NCBI RefSeq assembly: GCF_021390495.1
Contig: NZ_JAJEJP010000001.1
Location: 1,426,001 to 1,490,000, forward strand
Length of the DNA stretch: 64,000 nucleotides
Reading direction: 5' to 3'
Origin: Paraburkholderia sp. ZP32-5
Lineage (GTDB): Bacteria > Pseudomonadota > Gammaproteobacteria > Burkholderiales > Burkholderiaceae
In this document: positions 38,997-47,786 of the stretch, piece by piece
Position numbering within the stretch: position 1 is the stretch's first letter
Layout of the letters: every line of letters starts with the position of its first letter
The notes under the pieces: model-generated
What the model saw: the letters and a program-made list of their open reading frames with translations, nothing else
What the model was told of the DNA's origin: nothing
Databases searched by the model: none
Program-made: the position numbers and the translations under genes

Positions 38997-39579
38997 ACAG
39001 TTAGCTCGCGACGCATTGCTAGATTCCGGACATGTAACGTCTGCGAGTCAATTGCATCTTCTTGCTCATCTTGCAGATTGATTTCTGGAAAATCTGAGCC
39101 GTCCTCGATGCAGAGAGACTGCTGTCTGCCAAGGTAAAGAAGTTCGGAATCGTAGGCACGGAAGGAAGTTCCAGCAGCCTGCCAGCGGTATATAAATATG
39201 TTAATTGCATAAAATGAAATTTGAAATTACGAGCATTCAGCAATCTGACATACCTCCGCGAGGACGCTGCATAAAAGAGGCTCTTTCGGGCGCTCACTAT
39301 GTGTTGAGTTCATAGTTATATATCTGTACGAATAGAAGGATTTTTGTAATATTTCAATTTTATGAAAATGATAGCGCAATTGTCGTAATATTTAGTAATC
39401 GAAAAATGTTCGTGTTATTCAGTAATTACGGTGGCAAATATTTCTTAATTTATGTAATTTAGCACTCGCTTAGAGTTCCATCGCGATGCCTAGGTTAAAT
39501 GGTCTGCGCCTCCGGGAGGGGGCTGGTCCTCGTTATCTCTGAAATTATAATTTGGCGCTATTATTGATTTTAGTGAAAA
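38997..39579. other. AT-rich region before the secretion cluster
   Basis: This 583-bp region is among the most AT-rich in the window, with long A/T runs between 39,300 and 39,460. No gene is supported. A TATAAT lies at 39546-39551 close to the next gene, without a clear -35 box. Such AT-rich DNA in a GC-rich host is a typical target of H-NS-like silencers, so it may act as a regulated promoter region. That is an inference. Confidence 0.5.
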
Positions 39580-40410
39580 ATGAAAATATTCGCCGCGATG
39601 CCCTGCTTGTTGTATTTAAATATGATGCCGTTGACCTATGGCGCAACGTTAGATGTCGCGAATATTCCGTTGACCTACTATGTTTCGCGTCTACCGCAAG
39701 CAGATAGTATTAATCAGAGTATCTCAAGTCGAGCTAAGGTCTTGCGCCGTACGAGTTATAGCAACCACTCCGAAGGATGGTTGGAGTTGGTGTCATCGGA
39801 CGCATCCTCGATAGACCAACCCCAGCGAGAAAAATCCGCACGATGGTATGACGAAAAGATCGTCCGACCAAAGTCTATCGACGATTTGCTTTCAAATATC
39901 AAGAAGATTATCGAAGGTAACTCGCTTTTCGAGCGAACTTTTTATTCTGCGGAAAATTTAGACAAATATTTTGGCGCTTTAACGGTCAAGCTTGGGAGTG
40001 AGTCCGACGTGCCCGATCAACATGGGGCTGTGTGGGCGGTAGTGACGAATTTCGACAACATCCTCGGATTACATGATGATGGTCATTTAAATGGAATGGT
40101 GTCTAATTCAGAGCTTTCGATCGGAATGGCAGATGATTCAGAAGATCGCGTGAAAGCGTACTTAACTCTGATCATCGGACATGGTGGTCCGTCTTTTCAA
40201 CAAGTTCAAAGTCTGTTTGCGGACGAGCTGACACTAGATACGTCGATTTCGCACCATCCACCGTCGCCTGCGATTGCGCCGCACGGAAATGAAGGTTGGC
40301 TTTATCGGTATAAAGATGATCATGAAGTCGTTCGTGGATTGTTCAAATTTAATAATGCCGGATTGCTTTCAAGTGCATCATTTCAATTGGTAAGACCAAA
40401 AGGGGAATAA
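39580..40410 (+). CDS. Exported protein preceding the secreted metallopeptidase
   Basis: This 276-residue protein has a probable signal peptide (MKIFAAMPCLLYLNMMPLTYGA). The mature part has no motif I recognise. Its stop is 3 bp before the start of the 1180-residue cargo gene, so the two are almost certainly co-translated. By analogy with peptidase operons it could be a periplasmic inhibitor, a chaperone or a surface partner of the cargo. Low GC, like the cargo gene. No close family is recalled. Confidence 0.65.
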   Translation: MKIFAAMPCLLYLNMMPLTYGATLDVANIPLTYYVSRLPQADSINQSISSRAKVLRRTSYSNHSEGWLELVSSDASSIDQPQREKSARWYDEKIVRPKSIDDLLSNIKKIIEGNSLFERTFYSAENLDKYFGALTVKLGSESDVPDQHGAVWAVVTNFDNILGLHDDGHLNGMVSNSELSIGMADDSEDRVKAYLTLIIGHGGPSFQQVQSLFADELTLDTSISHHPPSPAIAPHGNEGWLYRYKDDHEVVRGLFKFNNAGLLSSASFQLVRPKGE

Positions 40411-40413
40411 CAC

Positions 40414-43400
40414 ATGACAACCTCGGTGCCGCTTACTTCGCTTTCAATCACTCAATTGACCGCTGCTTTCGGAGATTATCCGAACTATTTGAGTGGACTG
40501 TTGTCCGCTTCGCAGACTTCGCCTTATCTAGCAGGGCTGATCAACGCGTTTACTGCAAAGGGAGGGAGCTTTCAGGTACCCAACGATAGCGCTGCTGACA
40601 CGTCTTCGGACGGGCAAGTTATCTCCATCGGGTCGGGTCTGTTTCAGTCAACGACGACGGTCAACGGTGTCAGCCAAACGACTGGATATTCTCCGTTGGT
40701 CATTGCAACGGCTCTGGGTCACGAGCTCGGCCACTCGTTGCTGCCAGGAGGCCAAGGTGATGTGTTAGGTCCGTCGAATAGCCCGACTGCGGCAACTGCA
40801 AACGGATTGGCGAATGAAGGTGTAGCGGTTGCTTCCGAGGACATTGTGGCGATCCAGCTAGGACTGACTGGGCTAGGTCTGATACCTCAGACGATGTACT
40901 CGGATCCGAACAACGTCATAACACCATTATTAAACCAAATTGCGCAATCTGAAGGCATCAATGTTTCCCAGCTAACGTATGGTGACCCTGCGACACTGCA
41001 GTTTACTGCACCAAACACCGCTGCCACCAATGCGGCGTCGTCAATCTACGCATTAGGAAATCCATCGACCGCGCCAGGATTGACCTACTCTCAATACTAT
41101 GCAGATGCGTGGATAGTTAACGCTTGCGGAGGAATCCCGGCGTCTTCAGTTAACTGGTCGCTCGTCAATCAATCGATGTTCACGTACGTAAATAACCCGA
41201 ACGGTACGTGTTCGATAAACACGTCACAGATTCCACTTCTACAAGGAGCAGGAGGTGGCATGTCGCCCGCAATCAGTGGCACGCTGTCCGCGCCGACACT
41301 CGACGCGAGTGGCGCGTCCACGTCAACCTTTATCGACTCCAACGGCGATGTCGTGTCTTCGGTGCTCTCTGGAATAGATGGTTCGATTATCGCAAGCATT
41401 TATGACCCGTCGAATGGCGCCTTGGTGGGTATCAATGTGGCGAGCACAAACGGTCAGTCGCTGGTCGATACGAGTCTGACTGGCACGGGCGGAGCGATCA
41501 CTTCAGTAACAGAGCAAGGCGGTACTGTAAGCGTTCAGGCGAGCGGAGCGAACGTAGTGATAGGCGCAGATGCGACGGCCTCTGTCAACGGAGGCGACAA
41601 TCACATTGATTTGAGCGCGGGCGATAGTTTAAATGCGAGCGGCAACAACGATAACGTTAGCGTAGGCCAAAATTCCACTGCAGTGGTGAATGGGAGCGGC
41701 GCAAATATTCAGTTGTCCGGCAACGATACTGTAAATGCCAACAACGCCACTATTCAGGACTCCGGTTATAGTGGCACGGACACTGTGGTGGGTTCTGGTA
41801 ATAACATTGGCACCACTGCTGGATTGACCGTCAATGGCGACAGCAACACAGTTTATGATTATAACGATGGTCTCGCAACGAACATTAATGGCAACGGCAA
41901 TACCTACAGTGGCCAGGATAGTGAATCAATTGGCGTTATTGGTAGCAACAACAACATTACGGCCGGCGAGTTGCCAACGATAGATGTCGCAGCAGGAACC
42001 GACAACACCATTCAGAGCCTAGGCTCAAATGTAACACTGGGCGCCGGTGCGAGCATACAGGTATCGGGCGAGGACGCCACGGTTCAATCGACTTCTTACG
42101 GCACGGACGAAGCCGGCGATCTTATAACCACTACCAACATATACGATCAACAAGGTTCGGACACCACTCCGATAAGTATAACTACAACGGTGACGAACCC
42201 TGACGGAGATATCATTAGCGAAAGCAACACCTCCTCGGTCGACGACGGTGGGGACTACTATACCGTTAATTCCACGATAACTTCGAGCGATGACGGCTCG
42301 CAAGAGCTTACTAATACATATACGGACGACCAGGGAAATACAACCGCAATTCTTGATATAGGCACTGACATATTTGGAAATCGGACGTCCGCTAGCCTTA
42401 CGGAGTATCAAACTGATAATCAAAATGCGTTTGTGGAAACTGCATCCTACTCAGACGGGGTTGAGACAGGCTGGACTGAAAAGGACTATGACGATTCCAA
42501 TAATCTTATTGCAGATACCACTGGTACGTACGATAACGGCCAGGAAGACGCAACTACTACCCGATACGACGATGGTGTTAAGACTGAGGTAGATACATAT
42601 ACCGACGGCACCATATCCCAGGCAGACTTATACGACAATGGCGCCGTGACCGAGTCGGATACGTACACCGACGGGAGGATATCCGAAGCAGACTTATACG
42701 ACAATGGTGTTAAGACTGAGGTGGATACATATACCGACGGGACCATATCCCAGGCAGACTTATACGACAATGGCGCCGTGACCGAGACGGATACATATAC
42801 CGACGGGACCATATCCCAGGCAGACTTATACGACAATGGCGTCGAGACCGAGAAGGATATATATACCGACGGGACAATATCCGAAGTGGTGCCGTATGTC
42901 GATGGCGTACCCGGCACTCCTTGGACGCCATCAGATGGCGAAGATCCGCCGGACGATGGCGGTGTGCCAACCGGAGATCCGGGGGACAACAATGGTGCGC
43001 CGTCTGGAGGGGAACCTCCTGACGACGAGGTGCCGGATCCGCCCGAGTTATCTATCCCGGATCCAGGTATCGATGAGTTCGGTTTGCTCGGATTCGCCGG
43101 TAGTCAGTCGGTAATCACAGACGAGCTTAACAGCGACACCGGGTCGATCGCTGCGCAGCGCCTGAATAGTGGCGACTACGCGGGAGCGGCAGCGGCCCAA
43201 AACGGCTTTCAGCAGGCCCGTGAGATGGCGAGCGTGACGCCGACATCGGGCACAGGCAACGTCGCGGGCATCGGCACTAAATGGGCTGGTAATGTGATTA
43301 CCTGGAGCTTGTCCGGTGACGTGGGGAGCCAATACGAGGCCGAAGCACAGCAGGCGTTTGCAACGTGGGCAGCCGCTTCGGGCTTGACGTTCGACGAGGT

Positions 43401-43956
43401 TTCGGGGTCTGCAGCCGCTGATATCCGAATCTCATTCGGAAATCTCGACAGCGCAACGACCGGCGTAGTCGGCTATACGACGCTTCAGAGCGCCGGCGGA
43501 ATTACTGCGGCTGCGTCCATCGAACTGGAAGATCCGGGCCAAGATGCCCTGGTCACAGGTGCGGGTGGTCAGCTTACGTATTCGGGCACCGATGCGACCC
43601 TGGAGCAGGTTATGCTGCACGAGATCGGGCATGCTCTGGGTTTGGCAGATGACTCGGATCAGGACTCGATCATGTACTACGAGTTGACCTCCAGCAATTC
43701 GACGCTGGACAGTACCGATATTGCAGGAATCCGAGCGCTACTATATGGTGCGCCGGGTACCTCGATTTCAGGCTTTCCGGCATCGGTGCTCAGCAGTGGT
43801 CAGTCGACGGCCGCGCAGAATGCACCAGCCAATGATCGCTTGAACCATCTCATCGCGGGAATGGCGTCGTTCGATCCCCAGGGGGCTGCAAGCACGCACC
43901 TTACGCATGGCGAGCATGTTCATCACCATGACATGCTCGCGGCCAGTGCTGCATAG
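40414..43956 (+). CDS. Type I-secreted 1180-residue protein with two zinc-peptidase motifs
   Basis: No N-terminal signal peptide is seen, as expected for type I cargo. Residues 1-270 hold a zincin-like motif HELGHS (103-108) with a downstream NEGVA that could supply a third ligand. Residues about 370-560 are NG- and ND-rich, beta-helix-like repeats (SGNNDNVSVGQNSTAVVNGS). Residues 722-831 are five 22-residue repeats. A Pro/Gly/Asp-rich linker follows (835-890). The C-terminal part is a matrixin/serralysin-like peptidase: HEIGHALGLAD (1069-1079) and Met-turn DSIMYY. The end is His-rich (GEHVHHHDMLAASAA) and probably includes the secretion signal. The type I secretion genes follow. Confidence 0.85.
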   Translation: MTTSVPLTSLSITQLTAAFGDYPNYLSGLLSASQTSPYLAGLINAFTAKGGSFQVPNDSAADTSSDGQVISIGSGLFQSTTTVNGVSQTTGYSPLVIATALGHELGHSLLPGGQGDVLGPSNSPTAATANGLANEGVAVASEDIVAIQLGLTGLGLIPQTMYSDPNNVITPLLNQIAQSEGINVSQLTYGDPATLQFTAPNTAATNAASSIYALGNPSTAPGLTYSQYYADAWIVNACGGIPASSVNWSLVNQSMFTYVNNPNGTCSINTSQIPLLQGAGGGMSPAISGTLSAPTLDASGASTSTFIDSNGDVVSSVLSGIDGSIIASIYDPSNGALVGINVASTNGQSLVDTSLTGTGGAITSVTEQGGTVSVQASGANVVIGADATASVNGGDNHIDLSAGDSLNASGNNDNVSVGQNSTAVVNGSGANIQLSGNDTVNANNATIQDSGYSGTDTVVGSGNNIGTTAGLTVNGDSNTVYDYNDGLATNINGNGNTYSGQDSESIGVIGSNNNITAGELPTIDVAAGTDNTIQSLGSNVTLGAGASIQVSGEDATVQSTSYGTDEAGDLITTTNIYDQQGSDTTPISITTTVTNPDGDIISESNTSSVDDGGDYYTVNSTITSSDDGSQELTNTYTDDQGNTTAILDIGTDIFGNRTSASLTEYQTDNQNAFVETASYSDGVETGWTEKDYDDSNNLIADTTGTYDNGQEDATTTRYDDGVKTEVDTYTDGTISQADLYDNGAVTESDTYTDGRISEADLYDNGVKTEVDTYTDGTISQADLYDNGAVTETDTYTDGTISQADLYDNGVETEKDIYTDGTISEVVPYVDGVPGTPWTPSDGEDPPDDGGVPTGDPGDNNGAPSGGEPPDDEVPDPPELSIPDPGIDEFGLLGFAGSQSVITDELNSDTGSIAAQRLNSGDYAGAAAAQNGFQQAREMASVTPTSGTGNVAGIGTKWAGNVITWSLSGDVGSQYEAEAQQAFATWAAASGLTFDEVSGSAAADIRISFGNLDSATTGVVGYTTLQSAGGITAAASIELEDPGQDALVTGAGGQLTYSGTDATLEQVMLHEIGHALGLADDSDQDSIMYYELTSSNSTLDSTDIAGIRALLYGAPGTSISGFPASVLSSGQSTAAQNAPANDRLNHLIAGMASFDPQGAASTHLTHGEHVHHHDMLAASAA
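42577..42906 (+). repeat. Five tandem 66-bp repeats inside the secreted-protein gene
   Basis: Five 22-residue units encode variants of VKTEVDTYTDGTISQADLYD plus NG. Units 1 and 3 are identical in protein; the others differ at a few positions, mainly VKTEV versus AVTES/AVTET. The DNA is also nearly identical, which means recent expansion or gene conversion. The unit looks like a MORN-like or beta-hairpin repeat rich in Asp, Tyr and Thr. Confidence 0.92.
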
Positions 43957-44218
43957 ACTCCGTTTGACACTATAGATACGCGAGGGAGTCGCATCGGCGT
44001 TCCACCAGACCCTATCTCGAGTTCGTCCAGCTCAGGGTCCAGATCGCCGTGTGCGCTCCTTCAGTGAAATCGCCAACATCGAGTTCGATGGAATCAAGCG
44101 TCCGTCAGTGCAATTGAATATCGACCAGGGTGCTTTCGGTCGGTGTTAAACGTACTCAAGACGTGCAGCGATCAAACAGCATAGTCAGGAACAGGTAGCG
44201 TCGCTGCCCCACATATCG
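43957..44218. other. Intergenic region between cargo and secretion genes
   Basis: This 262-bp region holds no supported gene or clear terminator. The ABC transporter start has no strong ribosome site. A promoter for the secretion genes could lie here. Confidence 0.4.
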
Positions 44219-46348
44219 ATGACCAATCCAGAACAAGACGCTGCGCGCGACAGCGATTCGGGGATTTCTGCGCTTGTATTGATCGCACGCTTTCACGGTA
44301 TCGCTGCCGATTCTGATCAATTGCGCCACGCAGCCGGGATCAAGTCGGCCGCTTTCGAAGTCAATGACCTAATTCTGTCGGCTCGCGCGCTCGGTCTCAA
44401 AACTCGCGCGATCCGGATATCGTTGAATCGCCTGGATCGCACACCATTTCCGGCTCTTGCGCTCGACAAGAATGGCCGTCATTTCATCCTCGCGGGCTTC
44501 AAGGGTGGAAGAGCTTTGGTGTTAGACGCTGGTGAGAATATCCCCAAACAGGTTTCGCCAGAAGAAATGCTGGCACGCTGCGACGGCAATCTTCTGGTCT
44601 TTGCTTCGCGTGCGTCGTTGGCCGGAGAGCTCTCTCGCTTTGACTTTTCCTGGTTTATTCCAGCCGTCATCAAGTACCGTCGCCTGCTGTTGGAAGTCCT
44701 TCTTGTCTCCGCCGTTTTACAGTTGTTCGGACTCGTATCTCCACTGATGTTCCAGGTCGTTATGGACAAGGTGCTGGTCAATCGAGCGATCAATACTTTG
44801 AACGTCGTTTGTATTGCCTTGCTGATCAGCGGAACATTCGAGATTCTGCTCACGATGCTGCGCAACTATGTCTTTGCGCACACAGCAAATCGCATCGATG
44901 TTGAGCTCGGAGCACGGCTCTTCCGCCATTTGTTGGCGCTACCGTTAGCTTATTTCGGCTCCCGTCGGGTCGGCGACACGGTTGCCCGCGTAAGGGAGCT
45001 GGAGAACATTCGCAGCTTTTTAACCGGTCAGGCATTGACGGCCGTTATCGACCTGTTTTTCTCGTTCATCTTTCTGGCGGTCATGTCGATTTACAGCGTT
45101 TGGCTGACGCTGATCGTCGTCATTTCCTTACCCGTGTACGCGACTATCTCCGCGACACTTAATCCAGTGCTACGGCGTCGGTTGAACGAGAAATTCTCAC
45201 GTGGCGCCGACAACCAGTCGTTCCTGGTGGAGGCGGTGTCTGCAGCGGAAACTGTCAAATCAATGGCAGTTGAGCCGCAGTTTACGCGGCGCTGGGACAA
45301 TCAGCTTGCAGCATACGTCTCCGCCGGCTTTCGCGTGAGCGAATTGGGCAATGTGGGCCAGCAACTTATCCAGTTTGTGGGCAAACTGGTCACGTTATCC
45401 ACGCTTTTCTTTGGAGCAAAGTTGGTCATTGACGGCAAGCTATCCGTCGGCCAGCTCATTGCCTTCAACATGATGTCTCAGCGAGTTGCGGCACCGGTGC
45501 TCCGTCTCGCACAGCTCTGGCAAGACTTTCAGCAGATCGGCATTTCGATGGCCAGACTCGGCGATATTCTCAATACACGCACCGAGGTGCCGCAAAGTCG
45601 TCAGGCATTGCCTGCGCTCAAAGGCGATGTCAGCTTTCACGGCATCCGTTTTCGATATCGCCCCGATGGTCCTTCCATTCTGAACGATGTCTCGCTCGAT
45701 ATTCGTGCGGGCCAGGTGATAGGCGTAGTAGGCCGCTCCGGCTCAGGAAAAAGTACGCTGACCAAGCTTCTGCAACGGCTTTACATCCCTGAGCAAGGAC
45801 GTGTGCAAATCGATGGGATTGATCTCGCGCTCGCCGATCCCGCGTGGTTGCGACGACAGATTGGGGTCGTGCTTCAGGAAAACCGTCTGTTCAATCGTTC
45901 GATCCGGGATAACATCGCCGTGACCGACACAGGCGCTCCGCTTGATGTGGTCATTCGCGCTGCAAAGCTCGCTGGTGCACACGACTTCATTTCGGAATTG
46001 CCAGAAGGATATGACACGATAGTAGGCGAAAACGGTTCCAGTCTTTCAGGCGGTCAGCGCCAACGCATTGCTATAGCGCGTGCGCTTGTCACAAACCCGC
46101 GCATCCTCGTCTTTGATGAGGCTACGAGTGCGCTGGACTTTGAGACCGAGCGAATCATTCAGAACAACATGCGCGCCATGTGTCACGGACGGACAGTGAT
46201 TATCATCGCCCATCGGCTCACAGCGGTGAGGCACGCAGACCAGATCATTGCCATGGACCGAGGGCAAATCATCGAACGGGGGCGTCACGACGAACTCCTC
46301 AAGTTGGGTGGATATTACGCGCACCTCGTCTCTCTTCAGAACGACTGA
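44219..46348 (+). CDS. Type I secretion ABC transporter (HlyB-like)
   Basis: This 709-residue transporter has three domains. Residues 1-130 are a C39-like domain: the position of the catalytic Cys reads DSGISALVLIARFHGI, with Ala instead of Cys, while the His (GRHFILAGF) and Asp (VLDAG) regions remain; it is therefore a non-cleaving docking domain as in HlyB. Residues about 155-440 are six membrane helices. The ATPase has Walker A GRSGSGKST (505-513), signature LSGGQ (609-613) and Walker B RILVFDEAT. It exports unfolded cargo across both membranes with the HlyD and TolC proteins that follow. Confidence 0.93.
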   Translation: MTNPEQDAARDSDSGISALVLIARFHGIAADSDQLRHAAGIKSAAFEVNDLILSARALGLKTRAIRISLNRLDRTPFPALALDKNGRHFILAGFKGGRALVLDAGENIPKQVSPEEMLARCDGNLLVFASRASLAGELSRFDFSWFIPAVIKYRRLLLEVLLVSAVLQLFGLVSPLMFQVVMDKVLVNRAINTLNVVCIALLISGTFEILLTMLRNYVFAHTANRIDVELGARLFRHLLALPLAYFGSRRVGDTVARVRELENIRSFLTGQALTAVIDLFFSFIFLAVMSIYSVWLTLIVVISLPVYATISATLNPVLRRRLNEKFSRGADNQSFLVEAVSAAETVKSMAVEPQFTRRWDNQLAAYVSAGFRVSELGNVGQQLIQFVGKLVTLSTLFFGAKLVIDGKLSVGQLIAFNMMSQRVAAPVLRLAQLWQDFQQIGISMARLGDILNTRTEVPQSRQALPALKGDVSFHGIRFRYRPDGPSILNDVSLDIRAGQVIGVVGRSGSGKSTLTKLLQRLYIPEQGRVQIDGIDLALADPAWLRRQIGVVLQENRLFNRSIRDNIAVTDTGAPLDVVIRAAKLAGAHDFISELPEGYDTIVGENGSSLSGGQRQRIAIARALVTNPRILVFDEATSALDFETERIIQNNMRAMCHGRTVIIIAHRLTAVRHADQIIAMDRGQIIERGRHDELLKLGGYYAHLVSLQND

Positions 46349-46364
46349 CTAGAAATATTTAACA

Positions 46365-47786
46365 ATGAATTCCATCCGAGTTCTGGCAATCGGTGACCTG
46401 TTACGTCGTTACGGCGCGGTATGGCGCACGGCCTGGTCGATTCGTGACCAGCTCGACACGAAGCCGCGTCTGTCTCATGAGATAGCATTCCTGCCAGCCA
46501 ATCTGGAATTGGTCGAAACACCGGTTCATCCGGTTCCGCGATGGACGATGCGTATCATCGTCCTCCTGGCATTGGCCATTCTGCTAATCGCGATTTTTGG
46601 GCAACTCGACATCGTAGCGGCCGCGAAGGGCAAACTTCTCCCCGATGCCCGGATCAAGATCATACAGCCGGCAATCACAGGTGTGGTTCGCAGTATTCTG
46701 GTACAGGATGGTCAGCGTGTGGCAGCTGGCCAGGTCCTCATGGAACTTGATCCCACACAGGCGGCGGCGGATACAGACAAGGCACGCGCGTCAAAGATCG
46801 ATGCGGAGCTTGCTATTTCTCGAGCCCAGGGCTTGCTTGAAGCGCAAAGCAACGGGCTCGCGCCGGCTGTGCACGCTGTCGAGGGTGCGTCGCCAATCCA
46901 GCAGCGCGAAACGCAGCATTTCGCGGATGGTTTGTATCAGGAGTATCGAGACAAGCTACACAGCGCAGAGGCCGAACTGCTCAAACGCCAGGCTGAGCTT
47001 GAAACGACTCGTGAGGAAATAGCAAAGCTTGCTGACACTGCGCCGCTCGCCCGACAGCAGGCCAATGAATATCAGGCGCTTCTTGCTGAAAAATACGTGG
47101 CACGGACCGATTATCTGGACAAGGAACGTACGGCGTTAGAGCAGGAGCATGAACTCACTGCGCAGCAAAGTCACGCTCACGAGCTCGTGCAAGGGATCAG
47201 CGAACAGCGTGCTGATATCGACTCGATAACTTCGCAGTTTCGCAGCACACAGCTTGATAGTCTCGACAAGGCCACACAGCAATTGGAGCAGAGCCGCAAC
47301 GATCAGACGAAGGCAGACACTCGTCAAAAGCTGATGAGTCTGACGACACCTGTCTCCGGTACCATTCAGCAACTGCAAGTCCATACGCTTGGCGGCGTTG
47401 TGACAACTGCACAAACTTTGATGGAGGTTGTGCCAGACGATACCGTCGAGGTCGAAGCAAATATAGAGAACAAGGATATCGGCTTTGTAAAGGCAGGTCA
47501 GACCGCGATAGTCAAAATTGAAGCATTTCCTTATACCCGATTCGGGTATCTCACAGGCAAAGTCGTTTCCGTGTCGAACGATGCGATTCAGGACAAGAAG
47601 CTTGGACTAGCTTTTGTAGCTCATGTCCGCCTGCCAACAAACCGCATACTGGCGAACGGCCAGTGGATCCGCCTGACGCCTGGCATGGAGGCGACGGTCG
47701 AAATCAAGACGGGCAAGCGTAGCGTTGCACACTACTTCCTCGATCCGGTGATCCAGACGGCGCAGGAGAGTCTGCGTGAGCGCTAA
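46365..47786 (+). CDS. HlyD-family membrane fusion protein
   Basis: This 473-residue adaptor has one N-terminal membrane helix (IIVLLALAILLIAIFGQLDI), a lipoyl half (KIIQPAITGVVRSILVQDGQ), a long coiled-coil hairpin (about 150-330) and a C-terminal beta-barrel domain (VEVEANIENKDIGFVKAGQT). It links the ABC transporter to the outer-membrane channel. It starts 16 bp after the ABC gene and overlaps the TolC gene by 11 bp. Confidence 0.92.
   Translation: MNSIRVLAIGDLLRRYGAVWRTAWSIRDQLDTKPRLSHEIAFLPANLELVETPVHPVPRWTMRIIVLLALAILLIAIFGQLDIVAAAKGKLLPDARIKIIQPAITGVVRSILVQDGQRVAAGQVLMELDPTQAAADTDKARASKIDAELAISRAQGLLEAQSNGLAPAVHAVEGASPIQQRETQHFADGLYQEYRDKLHSAEAELLKRQAELETTREEIAKLADTAPLARQQANEYQALLAEKYVARTDYLDKERTALEQEHELTAQQSHAHELVQGISEQRADIDSITSQFRSTQLDSLDKATQQLEQSRNDQTKADTRQKLMSLTTPVSGTIQQLQVHTLGGVVTTAQTLMEVVPDDTVEVEANIENKDIGFVKAGQTAIVKIEAFPYTRFGYLTGKVVSVSNDAIQDKKLGLAFVAHVRLPTNRILANGQWIRLTPGMEATVEIKTGKRSVAHYFLDPVIQTAQESLRER

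Noticed and set aside
39019..39297. 92-residue minus-strand frame in the AT-rich region
   Set aside because: No ribosome site, no family and no coding-like codon use; left as non-coding.
42577..42906. CRISPR array
   Set aside because: The 66-bp units have no spacers and lie in frame inside a protein gene.
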